The position numbers and the translations under genes are program-made. Shown piece by piece: positions 1 through 11,404 of a DNA stretch of 64,000 nt (its first letter is position 1; each line of letters opens with the position of its first letter). The notes under the pieces were generated by a model, which was not told the origin of the DNA, made no database searches, and was given only the letters and a program-made list of their open reading frames with translations. The stretch spans positions 12,885,162-12,949,161 of the forward strand of contig OW028581.1 in assembly GCA_932294295.1 (NCBI GenBank), in the 5' to 3' direction. The DNA comes from Alitta virens. Lineage: Eukaryota > Annelida > Polychaeta > Phyllodocida > Nereididae.

Positions 1-1145
1 GTAACATTGTGTCAATCGTGGTAATATTTAGCTCCATTCGCCCATTATGACAATGAAATAATGTGGAAATGACATTCTAATGTGTTGTTCACGTGCAATT
101 AGCAATTCTACGCACTGGACAGGAAATTTCTAAATGAATTTTATTATCCACTAGGGGCGTTAAAGAATTTCCCGCGCGCTATGCATGCTGGGAAAAAGAG
201 GCGCAGCGTTTACAATGTAAAGTATAGCGAGTGGCGCTTCTTAATACTTATTCTTTGGTTAGTTCAAAGACCAAGAACATGCACTCTCGTAAGTAGGATG
301 CGCTATGCCTACAGGGAAAAGGAGGCGCATTGTTAACCAAGCTGATTACGTCATACACGGAGAACAATCGGTGACTATTGAGTGACATCATACTGACCGA
401 TTATGACGTCATTTGACATGATAAGCCTACGTAGCATTCAGATCTAATGCTTGTAACATTGTGTCAGTCGTGGTAATATTTAGCTCCATTCGCCCATTAT
501 GACAATGAAATAATGTGGAAATGACATTTTAATGTGTTGTTCACGTGCAATTAGCAATTCTATGCACTGGACAGGAAATTTCTAAATGAATTTTATTATC
601 CACTAGGGGCGTTAAAGAATTTCCCGCGCGCTATGCATGCTGGGAAAAAGAGGCGCAGCGTTTACAATGTAAAGTATAGCGAGTGGCGCTTCTTAATACT
701 TATTCTTTGGTTAGTTCAAAGACCAAGAACATGCACTCTCGTAAGTAGGATGCGCTATGCCTACAGGGAAAAGGAGGCGCATTGTTAACTGAGCTGATTA
801 TATAAACCGAGAACAATTGGTACAATTGAGTGACATCATACTGACAGATTATGACGTCATATGCCATGATACGGACATGGTAGCATTCAGATTTTGGTGT
901 TTGTTGACCTCGTACATATGGTAAATATTTAGCTCCATTCGCCCATTAAGACAATGAAATAATGTGGAAATGACATTTATTTGTTGTTCATGTGAAATTG
1001 GCAAATCACTTTATCCACCAGGGACGTTAAAGAACTCCGGTGCGCTATGCATGCTGGGTAAAGGTGGGCGCATTGTTAACAATGTGAAGTATAGGGAGTG
1101 GCGCTTCCTGGTAATATTCTTTGGTTGGTTCGACCATGTGCAGTT
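1..1145. repeat. 452-bp tandem repeat, about 2.5 copies
   Basis: The unit starting at base 1 begins again at 453 with only a few substitutions, and a more diverged third copy runs from about 898 to 1145. Inside each unit a shorter block is itself duplicated: a segment around GCGCTATGCATGCTGGGAAA recurs about 115 bp later as GCGCTATGCCTACAGGGAAA, each followed by a GAGGCGC-type sequence and a TTTAC/TTAAC. The first two copies carry a perfect TGACGTCA palindrome (404-411 and 852-859). No coding potential is seen. The array may continue past the left edge. Confidence 0.9.
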
Positions 1146-1858
1146 GTCTATGGTTCGACCCTTAAGGCAGTCACTTAAATTATAAGTGCTGTCGCAGTTA
1201 TATATGTTGACAAACGCCTGTGATGTAATGATGAGATGCCAAATGAAAAAAGCCCATTCAGCAGTTGGAACATTATACTTTAAAAGACGCATTTAGGACC
1301 TGTGAAAAATGGCCAATTAGTAGCCAATTAGAAAAATGGCCAATTAGTAGCCAATTAGCTGTGATGAACCCTCCCCCCCCCCTCCACACTCAATTACTAA
1401 TGTCTGGACGACATATCACCTATAGAATTCATATAAGTCTGATAGATATACGGTATTTACAATTATAATTTAAAGAAAAAATATCTGTCACTTTAATATC
1501 AATTAAAAAACAGATCAATCATGTAATCTTTACAAATGTGGATTATTAATGTCACAAATGGACCAAAAGTGGACATTTAAAGTGTGTTTAGGAAAATGAC
1601 ACTAGAGTTTTTCATGTAACTCACGTCTAATATGGATTTGTATTTTCTATTTTTTTAGTAATTATATGACGAATGTATCTCACCATGATGCGAAACCGTC
1701 AATAAAATACTATGTACTATATATGTATTCTTTGTATTAAGAATTTCAGAGTCTAGCTGGAGTCCACTGTGGTGTATTATATGTGTATCAAATCACAGTA
1801 TTTCAATTAATTGATATGTGTGATTTTTACTAAATACATGGTAAAATATATTACTTAC
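1146..1858. other. Non-coding, AT-rich; nothing recognised
   Basis: AT-rich sequence between the tandem repeat and the first coding exon. It has a short direct duplication near 1307-1357 (GGCCAATTAGTAGCCAATTAG occurs twice in part) and a C-run near 1371-1383. It is probably intron of the minus-strand gene starting at 2029. No downstream exon of that gene was recognised here. Confidence 0.5.
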
Positions 1859-2029
1859 ATAAGTGCCATTTAACCAGGCTGGCCTGGGCTTCTGAAACGA
1901 CACGGGGTAATTTCTTAAACTTCTTCTGTTGCTTGTAAAAAGAAGCCTGAAGCCTTTATCCACGGCTGGAGAAGTCGAAATAAACCCCAGAAGAATGATG
2001 ATGAAATAGACGCCATGTGAAGTTGCCAT
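1859..2029 (-). CDS. First coding exon of a secreted/membrane protein, possibly carotenoid oxygenase (partial)
   Basis: The exon reads from ATG at 2029 for exactly 57 codons to a GTAAG donor at 1858. Residues 1-22 form a good signal peptide or anchor (MATSHGVYFIIILLGFISTS). The rest ends in a Pro-rich stretch and PAWLNGTY. A P-x-WLNG-(S/T) stretch preceded by a hydrophobic/NYPVS-like segment resembles the start of the carotenoid cleavage oxygenase family (BCO1/BCO2/RPE65), where the next residues would be R-(N/I/C)-GPG. That assignment rests on one short motif and is tentative. A TATA-like box lies about 40 bp upstream of the ATG. The rest of the gene must lie left of the window or in unrecognised small exons. 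Confidence 0.5.
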
Positions 2030-2066
2030 GGTAACAGTTTTGATCAGACATGAGCTGCCGCAGTGG

Positions 2067-2075
2067 CTTTTATAC
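2067..2075 (-). promoter_or_regulatory. TATA-like box of the minus-strand gene at 2029
   Basis: On the minus strand the sequence reads GTATAAAAG, about 40 bp upstream of the ATG at 2029. This would put transcription start close to 2040 and give a very short 5' UTR. The motif and its spacing are read directly; its use is inferred. Confidence 0.5.
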
Positions 2076-3732
2076 GTGTGAGCGATCTGGCTTCGTGAAA
2101 GCTTGGCCTGGGGAGGGGGGGGGGGGGGGGCGTGGTTGTGCAGGTGTATGTTTTATGGTGGGGTGGGGGGGGGGGGGGGGTAGCCTTAACCCTTAACCAA
2201 CATTATTGACAAAGAGAGTGTTTTAAAGAACAGCCATTGCATTGTGGCCACCATTTATTGATTGATTGATTGCATCCCGAAGTCTGTACGAACAGTTAAA
2301 AGCACATGATTAAGCAATAAGGCAACATCTTGTACACTTGGAATATTTGGGCGTGCCCCGTGTGAATTACCAAACATAAGAAGCACGCCAAAACTCGTTA
2401 TTTCTAAGTAAAGGTAATTGCCCCCCCCCCCCCCCGGTCAGTTTGGATAAACTACTAGATGCCATTAACACAATTCATTGTTTATATCTTAACGCATATG
2501 CACTGATGAGTTTAGGTGTGGACATTTATGATTATAAACATTCGTATTGTACAATCCATTCGAAACGTCTGCATATATTTTCACGACTAGCTTTTAATTA
2601 TATAATAATCCTGTTTTCCATTCGAAGAATTACACCCATGGACGTTTTTTCCAATTCTTGTAATTTTAGCTACGTTGACTTAAACTTCTAATATAAAGTT
2701 GATTTGCACAAAAAGCAGTGAAATTGGAAAAAAGGATGGAAATACAAGGGTTGGGATTAGAATAATGACTCTTTTGTAAATCCGAACTGTAGTCAATAGA
2801 ACATTTCATGACCTAATATATTTAACGTTTGTATCCCAAAACCTTTAATACATATGTATAATAATTTTAGGCAAAGTTTTTTTAGTTTATTTTTAAAGAC
2901 CATCACAAATTCACAATACTTGCATGCCATGGTCAACAGTATATAGAAAATAAAAATAAAAAACAATTTGTCTATAAAGTATTTCCTATATTTTGACAAT
3001 TAATTGCCTTAACAAAAAGCATTATAATGAATAATGAATAAATAATAATAGTATGTCAATAACAAGGTCAATGATTATTCTAAATCATGTATTTTGCACA
3101 TTACATGCCAATTTATTTTCTGGAGTGCCACGCCCATCGCTATGGAACACCCTTTCATGCAGCTTTACACGTTTAGCTCGGGTGATTATCTTAATCAGGT
3201 GATTGGCTCATCAATCCACTTCATGCTCAATAAGATGAAAGTAAGCCACGGCATTAGCTGATGCAAGTGCCAAAAAAGATAGATAGATCGATTGACAGAT
3301 TGATAGATGGATATGTAGACAGATCATCAACCCCAGAAAAAAAAAGCAGGTACTGAATTGGATCGTTATTAGGATATGAAATGCATATTATGCATGTACA
3401 CATCAGTCATGCAGTTTTCATTAAAAACTTTTCAAGTTGATCAAATTTTACCATAAATTGTGACACTGTGAAGAATCAATGAATTTTTTACCACAGCCTA
3501 AGAGTCTCCGTAAGAATGAATACATTTTCTCAGTGTGTAGGCGGAATATTTATAATAAAGTAATTATTTATTTGTGCGAACTACTAAAGGGTCAAGCTAA
3601 ATTTGCTATTGCCCTTGAACCAGTTAATATCATTGTTTGGGCAATCAATCAATCACTCAATCAACTAGATGGAAACATCAAGATACATATACTGAAAGTT
3701 TTCATGAAATTCTAGCTTTGCCACTTTCTCTA

Positions 3733-3880
3733 AGGATGGTACTGGATTTATTATACCAGTCTTTGTGGATGGTACTGAATTGGGCACCACTTTCTCTGTG
3801 GATGGTACTGAATTGGGCACCACTTTCTCTGAGGATGGTACTGGATTGGGCACCACTTTCTCTGAGGATGGTACTGAATT
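3733..3880. repeat. 33-bp minisatellite, about 4 copies
   Basis: A unit of the form GGATGGTACTGAATTGGGCA followed by CCACTTTCTCTGA repeats about four times, with the first copy diverged. Because 33 is a multiple of three, both strands stay open and would give 11-residue repeats. There is no start context, no splice link to a gene and no family match, so it is annotated as a repeat. It lies about 160 bp past the SDR stop codon, probably in its 3' UTR or flank. Confidence 0.85.
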
Positions 3881-4040
3881 CTTTATTAACAGCATATGTT
3901 CTGAAATCTTTATTAACAGCGTATGTTCAATGGCTACCTCCAATTTCATGTGCACATCATGGGATAGAAGACTTTCTTATAGCATCAATTGTGTACAGAT
4001 AGGTTCAGTTTTCATACATATATATATCAACATAAGTCTT

Positions 4041-7000
4041 TCAACTGCTCAGTCCCACTAGTTCTTCGCTGACTTTCCACAGCTTTTCTGCAAGTTCAGG
4101 ATCAGAAGCATATGATTCTGCGTTTACTTCTCGACATTTTCTGAAAAATACAAAGCACTCCTAGTTTAAGTAACGGTTTTGTTAGTTAACTGACATTTTT
4201 GTTGGTTATATCCCGACGCCGAACTAACTTATACTCCATTGGGCATATTTACTAATTTGTTTAATTATTGGTTCATTTTTACTTAAGACAAGTTCAATTT
4301 GCACCTAGGAGGGAGTTAACTAACATTTTCGTTGGTTATTGCCCGCTTAGAATAATAGTGGCATATAACAGTATTTAGGTCTTCAGCAGTGATAGAGCCA
4401 CTAGTCTTGGACACTAAACTCAAAAGGATGTCAGGTGATTCCAAAACTCCCAGTTGCAGATGAACTTCACTTCTCAAATGTTTTCCTTCCATTTCTGTAT
4501 CATCACCTTTTTTGTCTTTACCCTCTCACTTTACATGATGTATATACGCTGTTGAAGTCGTAAATAATATATATTCAAAATCACAAATATGAGATTTTGG
4601 TATAAAACCATGTCTGTTTATTGATGACCTACAAGAATGATTGAAAAAATCTTTATTAACTTTATTGCCTATCATGTGTAAAGCACCTTAAAATACCTGT
4701 AATATCTGCCAGATACATTGGCTATGGTGGGTTCCAGACAGCAATACAATGTAGTCTTGGTTCCTTCAGATACAGAACTGACAAAACAGCAGCAGCAAAA
4801 CATCATGCAGCAGGACTTGAAACACGTGAAACACTTGCCGTAATGCCGCAGTATTTCAGTTTCGATAACTCCTGGATGAAGCGAATACGTTGTGACTCCA
4901 GAATCTAAACCGAAATAAGTGTAATAAATTATTGAGCGTTTTACAGTTTTAACATTACAGGATGTGATGTGAATCCAGCACTCCCTATGACCAAGGCAGT
5001 CTGAGTGTCATCCCATGACACAATACCTAAATTAAACTTTTAAGTAAATATTCACCTTGTTCATTGTTAGATCAAGAACCAAAAAGGGCCAACAACGAAA
5101 CTTAATTTGAAATTAAACTTTTATGATCATTTATACCTTGTAACCTTTTGGCAAGACCAACAGTGAATAGAATGTTGGCAGTTTTGCTTTTTCCGTAAGC
5201 TGGAATAGGTTTCCAGCCTTTTTCAAATTGCAGATCATCAAACTTCAGTTTTGAAGGTCCTATTCTGTGTGCTGAAACAAATATTGGAATACATACATTT
5301 TTATTTCCATTCATTTGACTTCGCAGTATGAAGATTCTAATAGCAACAACGAATTCAATCTACTTTTAAATCAATCCAGTTTTAGACAAGTTTAACTTAA
5401 AAAAAAGTAATCGGGAGACTTACCGTCCGCGGAGACATTGACGACTCTTGAGGGGGCACTCGCCTTCAGTTTGTCCAGCAGTAAATTTGTCAACAGAAAG
5501 TGGCCTGGAAGAGTGCAAGTTAATAAGCATCGTATGCTGCTATACGATACGATATTCCAAATGATATTTTTATACGCTATTCAATATTTTGTACGATTAT
5601 ATTTGTATAATGAAACTTGAATTTTCCATCTACTTGCCAAAAAAAATTTAAAAAAAAGTTCAATTTCAGATTATTGAATGGCCAACTTGGTGGAATATCC
5701 GTTAGCTTCTTTGAATTGATTAAGAAAATGTATATATTCTATAAATATTGTTGAAAATCATCATGAAGACATACTCTGTATACTGGTGAACTGGCGGATC
5801 AAGGGGGGGGGGGCATGGGGCCATGCCCCCCCCCCCCGTCCGTTCCAGCCTTAATTTCTATAGTGGCCCATGACAGAGTGATCCAGAGACACCTTAATAG
5901 TCATGCTTTTGCCCCCCCCCCCCCCACCCCCCGTAGAGGCCGGGCTGGATCTGCCAGTGTACTGTATATGGTAAAGTGGTGCTTGTCATTTGTAAAATTG
6001 CATTATCATTTGATTATATCTTATTTATTGATTCATTAATAAATGTAATTACCTGTAGGCCAATCATCTCATCATAATCTTTTAGCCTAACTCACATTCA
6101 TATTGCTCTTGGGTTTGAACTTCCACAAGAGCAATCACCTGAGTTGTATTCGAGTTGTTTTGCATTGTGTTTGTATGTATGAGAATGTGCAACCAATAAA
6201 TGGTTTGTCCGTTTGTCCACACCAGGAACTGTCTTCTCAATGTCTCTTATTAAAAGTATTTCAATGAGGAAATAACAGTAAATGATAATATTATACCTGA
6301 GCGATGCTAAAACACCTGTGATTACAGGTACTGTATTTCCTGATACAACACTCATAATTAATGTAAACGATTCTGTTAGAGCAATGAACAGGTGGATGCT
6401 TTACATGGACTTAACAGTGCAAATTACAATTGACATTGGTCAAGTTGACGTCTTTGTTGCTGATCTGTTTTGAAATCAATCACCCTCAATTGCCATTGAA
6501 TTAGAAGGGTAAATTGTAACTACATGCTCCATTGCAGCTCAAATAGGAAACATCGTATATTTAAATATTGTATGCAAAATATCGATCCAGCCCTAAGGTG
6601 AGGTAAGCTGATGCATGTACATGTTTTATCAAGAAATGCGAGGTGTAAATTCACAACTTTCTTTTGTATTAGAGTTGGAATCCAGGACTGCCAGATGAGC
6701 AGACAAATAAATGAACTATGCCTGCATGTTAATTACTGTCACAATCAAAGTTCGATATTACATGATGGTCCGGCTAATGATGCTCACCCAAATGATTGAC
6801 CCCAAAATGACTTTCGAATCCATCCTCTGTTGTGGATCTTCGTTCTTGGCCTCCCAGCATTATACCAGCATTGTTCACCAACAAGTCGAGTCGAGATTCC
6901 TCTGAAAAGTGTTCAGTTCAATTCAATTACACGTGTAATGGCTTATCGTATCTTTCACCTTGAATGTTGTTCAATTAATCTCATTCTCACCTGTGCATCT

Positions 7001-9090
7001 GTTTGATACATTTGGTCAATAGTTTTACATATGCCTTCCAAATGGAAAGTAAATTTCATTTTGTTGGAACTAATATTGTCCAGTCATCAAGCAGATATCA
7101 TGTGGATATTATCATTATTATCAATGACTCTAATTGGCCAAGGAAGACCCCTTTGCCAATGGGAGTCCTGAAGTCACATGACATCCTAAGTTTCCAAGTC
7201 TATAACTTCTGCTGTAATGACTCTACATGGCCAATTGTGCCACGTGCGTTTTCCATGCGTTTGGATAAACGCATGGAAAACGCATGGTTTTTGCCTCATT
7301 ATAATTAGCTAAAAACCATGCGTTTATCCTTCTCATTGAAAATGCACGTGGCACATTTGGCCATGTACCTTTGCAGAACTGAATACACTTAATTACACAT
7401 CTAAAGTCAAGGTGGCCCCAATTGATCATCAGTGACAATGACTTACTGTCATTGAATTCATCTGCAAACTCCCTGACAGACTGAAGAGAAGCAAGGTCAA
7501 GTTTCATGAACACAAGGTCATCCGGTTTTATGTCGGGGTCATTCGTGAGGTCATCGATTGCTTCTCTGGCACGCTGTTCACTCCGACATGCTAGGATCAC
7601 ACGACATCCTGGAAAATGATCATGTTTGAAATTACAACAGGATGAAGTTCCTCTTTCAGCTGTGTCAAATCAAACCAAGTTACAGCTTAACTTAGCCTTC
7701 ATAGATAGATAGATAGATAGATATGGAAAGTGCAGCCCTCTAAGGCAAGTTATTGCTGATATCGAGGGTTGATTGATGAGGTGAGAAAGAAGAGTCCACC
7801 CATGTTACACATTTACCCCATGGAGAGGATGTTTTACTTGCCTCAGCATAGACACCGCATACAAAGGTACCTAGATGTACACTAGATTGTAGAAACAGTA
7901 AAAAGACAAAAAATTTAGTACGGGAGAGTGAGGCACCATGAGCCATTTTTTTAGGTTTTTTTTACCATGGAGCATGACGTGAGAATCGTACAGGCTTGAT
8001 GTAACCATCTTACTGTAAAAAGTTGAATTGTATATATTATTTTTAAGAGGGAGAAATGTTGTCTTTAAAAAATTTGGTCAACTGGCTCATGGTGCTTTGA
8101 CCAAGTGGCACCTTGAGCGAGTCTATCGAACACCTGGAAATTGCTAAAAGAGGTGGCACAAACATGGATTGCCAAAGACTTAGAGCCATCAGCAATTAAT
8201 TATGAACCATTAAAAGCCCAATTAGGGAATAATATGAAAATTCCCACTTTATCTCAATGTGCATGTTTTCTTGACAGTTATATTAAGAATTACCGATAAA
8301 GTCCATTAAAAAAATTCTGCATAAATGTAAGGCCCAACCTCAATGATTTTCTGACTGTTCACTGTGTCCTGGTCAAGTGAGATGTGCCTTGGATAATTAA
8401 ATAAAAATTATATAAAATAAACCAATTTTTGGCTTGAAAATTACCAAGCCGAAATAAAAGAATGTAAAGCCCTGAAAAGTACAACCAACCATGCCTACAT
8501 TTGCTATGTTTAATGTACTTATATTGAGGCTTATTGTGTAATTAAAGTTTATTAATTTGAAAGTCCAAGGCAAGTAAAGTGTATCTCGGGTAAAGAAGAA
8601 ATTTTTGTCTTTGAAATATGACTTTAAATTGCCATCAGGTAGAGGATTTAAGACTAGCTGTTCTACCAACCAGCATAAGACTGTTAAATGAATCTCCTTT
8701 GTTATTGTTGTGGCTGGTATACATGTGTGTGTGTGTGATTAGGGCTTAACGGCCTGTATTTCTGCACCCACTCTCCCCTTGAACGTCTGTGATCCCGTAC
8801 ACAAAGCTAAAATTTCAGTCAAATCAAGGTTTATAACATCGGTTGATTAGCTGGTGTAGTTGGTGGAAAACACTGGACTAGAGCAGGGAAGTCCATGGAA
8901 CCAGACTCAATGCAAATGACAAAATTAACGCGTTTTTACCTGTGTATATATGGTTTTAGTTACATGACTATTAACACTCACCTCTCTTAGCTAATTCTTT
9001 CACAGTCTCTTTTCCTATTCCGGTGTTTGCCCCAGTTACGATTGCTGTTTTTCCATCAAGGCGAACACCGTCCATTTTGTGAACTGACAT
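4041..9090 (-). CDS. Short-chain dehydrogenase/reductase, retinol dehydrogenase 11-14-like, 302 aa
   Basis: Seven exons, in coding order: 8982-9090, 7447-7608, 6788-6901, 5424-5504, 5137-5271, 4697-4904, 4041-4140. They total 909 nt with consistent phases and GT-AG introns. The product is expected to be an NAD(P)-dependent oxidoreductase of the SDR family, acting on a retinal-like or other carbonyl substrate. Landmarks: TGANTGIG near residue 19 (cofactor loop), [47 protein letters not shown], active-site YGKSK, and HPGVIETE. Two oddities: the usual catalytic Ser position (NVSS) reads NVSA, and the hydrophobic loop after HPG is cysteine-rich. The N-terminus lacks the membrane anchor of RDH11/12. 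A broken copy of the gene lies just upstream. Substrate is not determinable. Confidence 0.88.
7224..7367. mobile_element. 144-bp palindromic MITE-like element in an SDR intron
   Basis: The left arm starts TACATGGCCAATTGTGCCAC and the right end is its reverse complement with one change (GGCACATTTGGCCATGTA). Pairing continues inward through GTGCGTTTTC and a GGATAAACGCATGG block, so nearly the whole segment can fold into one hairpin. It has no coding capacity. It lies in the intron between exons 7447-7608 and 6788-6901. Confidence 0.8.
7698..7721. repeat. GATA microsatellite
   Basis: Short run of TAGA/GATA tetramers in the first intron of the SDR gene. Similar runs occur near 9896-9914 and, as TATC, near 43051-43068. 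Confidence 0.8.
8737..8772 (-). repeat. SINE 3'-end fragment
   Basis: On the minus strand the segment shares GGTGCAGAAATACAGG and the following CGTTAAGCCCTAATCAC-like sequence with the SINE copies at 9515-9599 and 18485-18660. Only the tail part is present. Confidence 0.5.
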
Positions 9091-10345
9091 TCAATATATA
9101 TACACAATATTATATATGTATGCTGAGATATGTCATCAAGAGTGCATCATACTGATACTGTGTCATACAGCAATAAGAAACCCCACTTTTTTTTTTGATT
9201 ATAGTTTTCTAGGTTATAGTTTTCTAAACCAGGCCACTGAGAGTGGTTTGTGATGATAAGTGCTCGTATAATTTGATTTTCTAGGACATTCCAGCCATGC
9301 ACCATTAATCAAGCAAGCAACGAGTGACTGAATTATTATATTGTTGCTAAAACTTCTCTTGTATCTTTTACGGGAGCATGTATAATAAATAGCCTTATGG
9401 CAATATACTAATCTCTCCTTATTTGAACATTAATGGTGTCCGGGCAATAAGATGAAACAAAGTTTGGATTTCTTTGAGGAAGCGACTTGGTCTTACAGCT
9501 AAATATCCTTTGTCTCAATGCCATGGTCTCTGCCTGTCCTAATTAGCCCAACTGGTGCAGAAATACAGGACGTAAAGCCCTAATCACCCACCCACCCCTT
9601 ACAGCTAAATAACTATAAAGGTTAATGAAAAGATAAAAAAATATGTGTCAGTTGTACTTGCATTCTATTCGTTGGACCACTGGAATTTTCTATTTTAAGT
9701 TCTTTGAAATATTTATATCTTTAATGAGTTTATTATTTTTATATATATTATATTCTACAATTTTTTTATATTTATATTTTCACCTTACATAACTCTCGAA
9801 CTTGTTAAGGGCATCTGATGAAGTATTTTTGGAAGACAGCGCTATATAAAAAATATTTGTATTGGTTTCATAGCCCCAAATTCTGCAACAGTGTATAGAT
9901 AGATAGATAGATGGATAATTTATTTTCATCGAAATTTAAACATGCATGGTTATTAAGACATTTCATTATGACACAAATATTTCGATGAGGGGGATGCACA
10001 AGAGTTTCGTGGGAACTATGTTTAATTGTGCATCCCCGCAATATTAATATACTAAATAATTAACAAAAGTTATATATAATAATAAAAAAATTATCTAAAT
10101 ATAATTTATTACATGTAAATTTAAAAAAGACATAAATGATATAAATGATATAAAGAGTATGACTGTAGATTGCAACCTGAACTTAACTAGGTAACGCGAT
10201 ATATATTTCAATGCTCATCAAAATAGGTCATTGCAAACTGGTGTTCATGAGTCAATACTTGAATAAATAAACGGGTTTAATTGTCTTCAATATATATGCA
10301 TATACAGTTATTCAAACGGCATGGCTTCATAAAAACACAAGTCTA
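9091..10345. other. Between SDR gene and its broken copy; no gene
   Basis: AT-rich DNA with a SINE fragment (separate entry), a GATA microsatellite near 9896-9914 and tandem ATAAATGAT copies near 10131-10150. It includes the promoter side of the SDR gene upstream of 9090, where no clear TATA box was picked out. Confidence 0.5.
9515..9599 (+). mobile_element. SINE fragment, 3' half
   Basis: Contains ATGCCATGGTCTCTGCCTGT, then CCTAATTAGC and GGTGCAGAAATACAGGACGT, ending in CACCCACCCACC. The same order is found in the full SINE on the minus strand at 18485-18660, including the CACCCACC-type tail. The tRNA-like head is missing here. Confidence 0.7.
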
Positions 10346-10445
10346 TCAACTGCTCAGTCCCACTAGTTCTTCGCTGACTCTCCACAGCTTTTCGGCAAGT
10401 TCAGGATCAAAAGCAAACGATGCTGAGCTTACCTCCTGAAATTTT

Positions 10446-10995
10446 CTGTAAAGATAACAAGAGCTCTCATTAAAAACGAGAACTGTACCAGACTTGTGTG
10501 ATAGTATATAAGATTAGTCAATAATAGATAATGTAGAAAAAAAAAAGGTGTAGGATAAGGAGAAATTATACTCTTCTCTTAAGATGATATAAATTATATA
10601 TATAATATAAATTGTATATAACAATTTCCCCAAGGTTGGATTTTTACCCTGGTTCCATATATATATATGCCATTCACAGCAGACCACTGTTGCAGGCTAT
10701 TGTTTTACAGTAAAATTCCATTGTTACCAGTTCAATTATGTCTAAAACGTGACTTTATGCATTTTGGTGACCAAGTACTTTTGGCCAAAATTAGCTGAAA
10801 CAGTGGTCATACACATACTGCCCCAAACAGAGCTAGTATTCCTTTTAAGGTCAATCCTAATATGGGCATGCACAAAAAGTGATGACAAAACTTCACCAGG
10901 CATGTCCATAAAATTTTAAATCTGATCTTAGAGGTACTCTTAAGTAGTCAGGGTATTTTATAGATTGAGATCTGGTACCAAAAAAAAAAAAAAAA

Positions 10996-11040
<45 letters not shown>

Positions 11041-11400
11041 ATGGAAGAAACTGATTTCATTGAGATATACACTGGTCCAAACACATGAACATTGCAGTGT
11101 ATGTGTTTGTTAGTCACTGGTCAGCTACAGCTATTTCACTAATCATGTACACACAGCAGGTTATATTAATTTCAGTCATTTAATTTTATTGGCTATCAAC
11201 AGATATGCCCGAACTTAACTGGACGTAGTTACAACTGATTAGATGACTCGTTCCACCTCAGTGGACTGCTTAAAGTTTATGGGCCTATCAACATACATGC
11301 AATGGGAATTACCTGATGTGCTCAATTGATCTCCACAAATTACACCAGGCTGTTTTGTTACGTAAAAACCTGGATATGAGTGATGGTTAGTGATAAAAGA
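10446..11400. other. Non-coding stretch with AT microsatellite
   Basis: Region inside the SDR pseudogene. It contains a poly-A run followed by a (TA)n microsatellite at about 10981-11036. No gene was recognised. Confidence 0.6.
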
Positions 11401-11404
11401 TAAG

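Larger units (their letters stand above)
2030..4040. other. Intergenic: poly-G runs and a minisatellite
   Basis: Between the two minus-strand genes lie poly-G runs (about 2109-2129 and 2166-2180), a C-run at 2421-2435, GATA-like microsatellite sequence near 3278-3322, and the 33-bp minisatellite described separately. Two TTTATT motifs (3882-3887 and 3909-3914) are AATAAA on the minus strand and could serve the SDR gene ending at 4041. Confidence 0.5.

Noticed and set aside
10893..11117. Minus-strand frame with Ile-Tyr repeats
   Set aside because: It is produced by the TA microsatellite and poly-A run.
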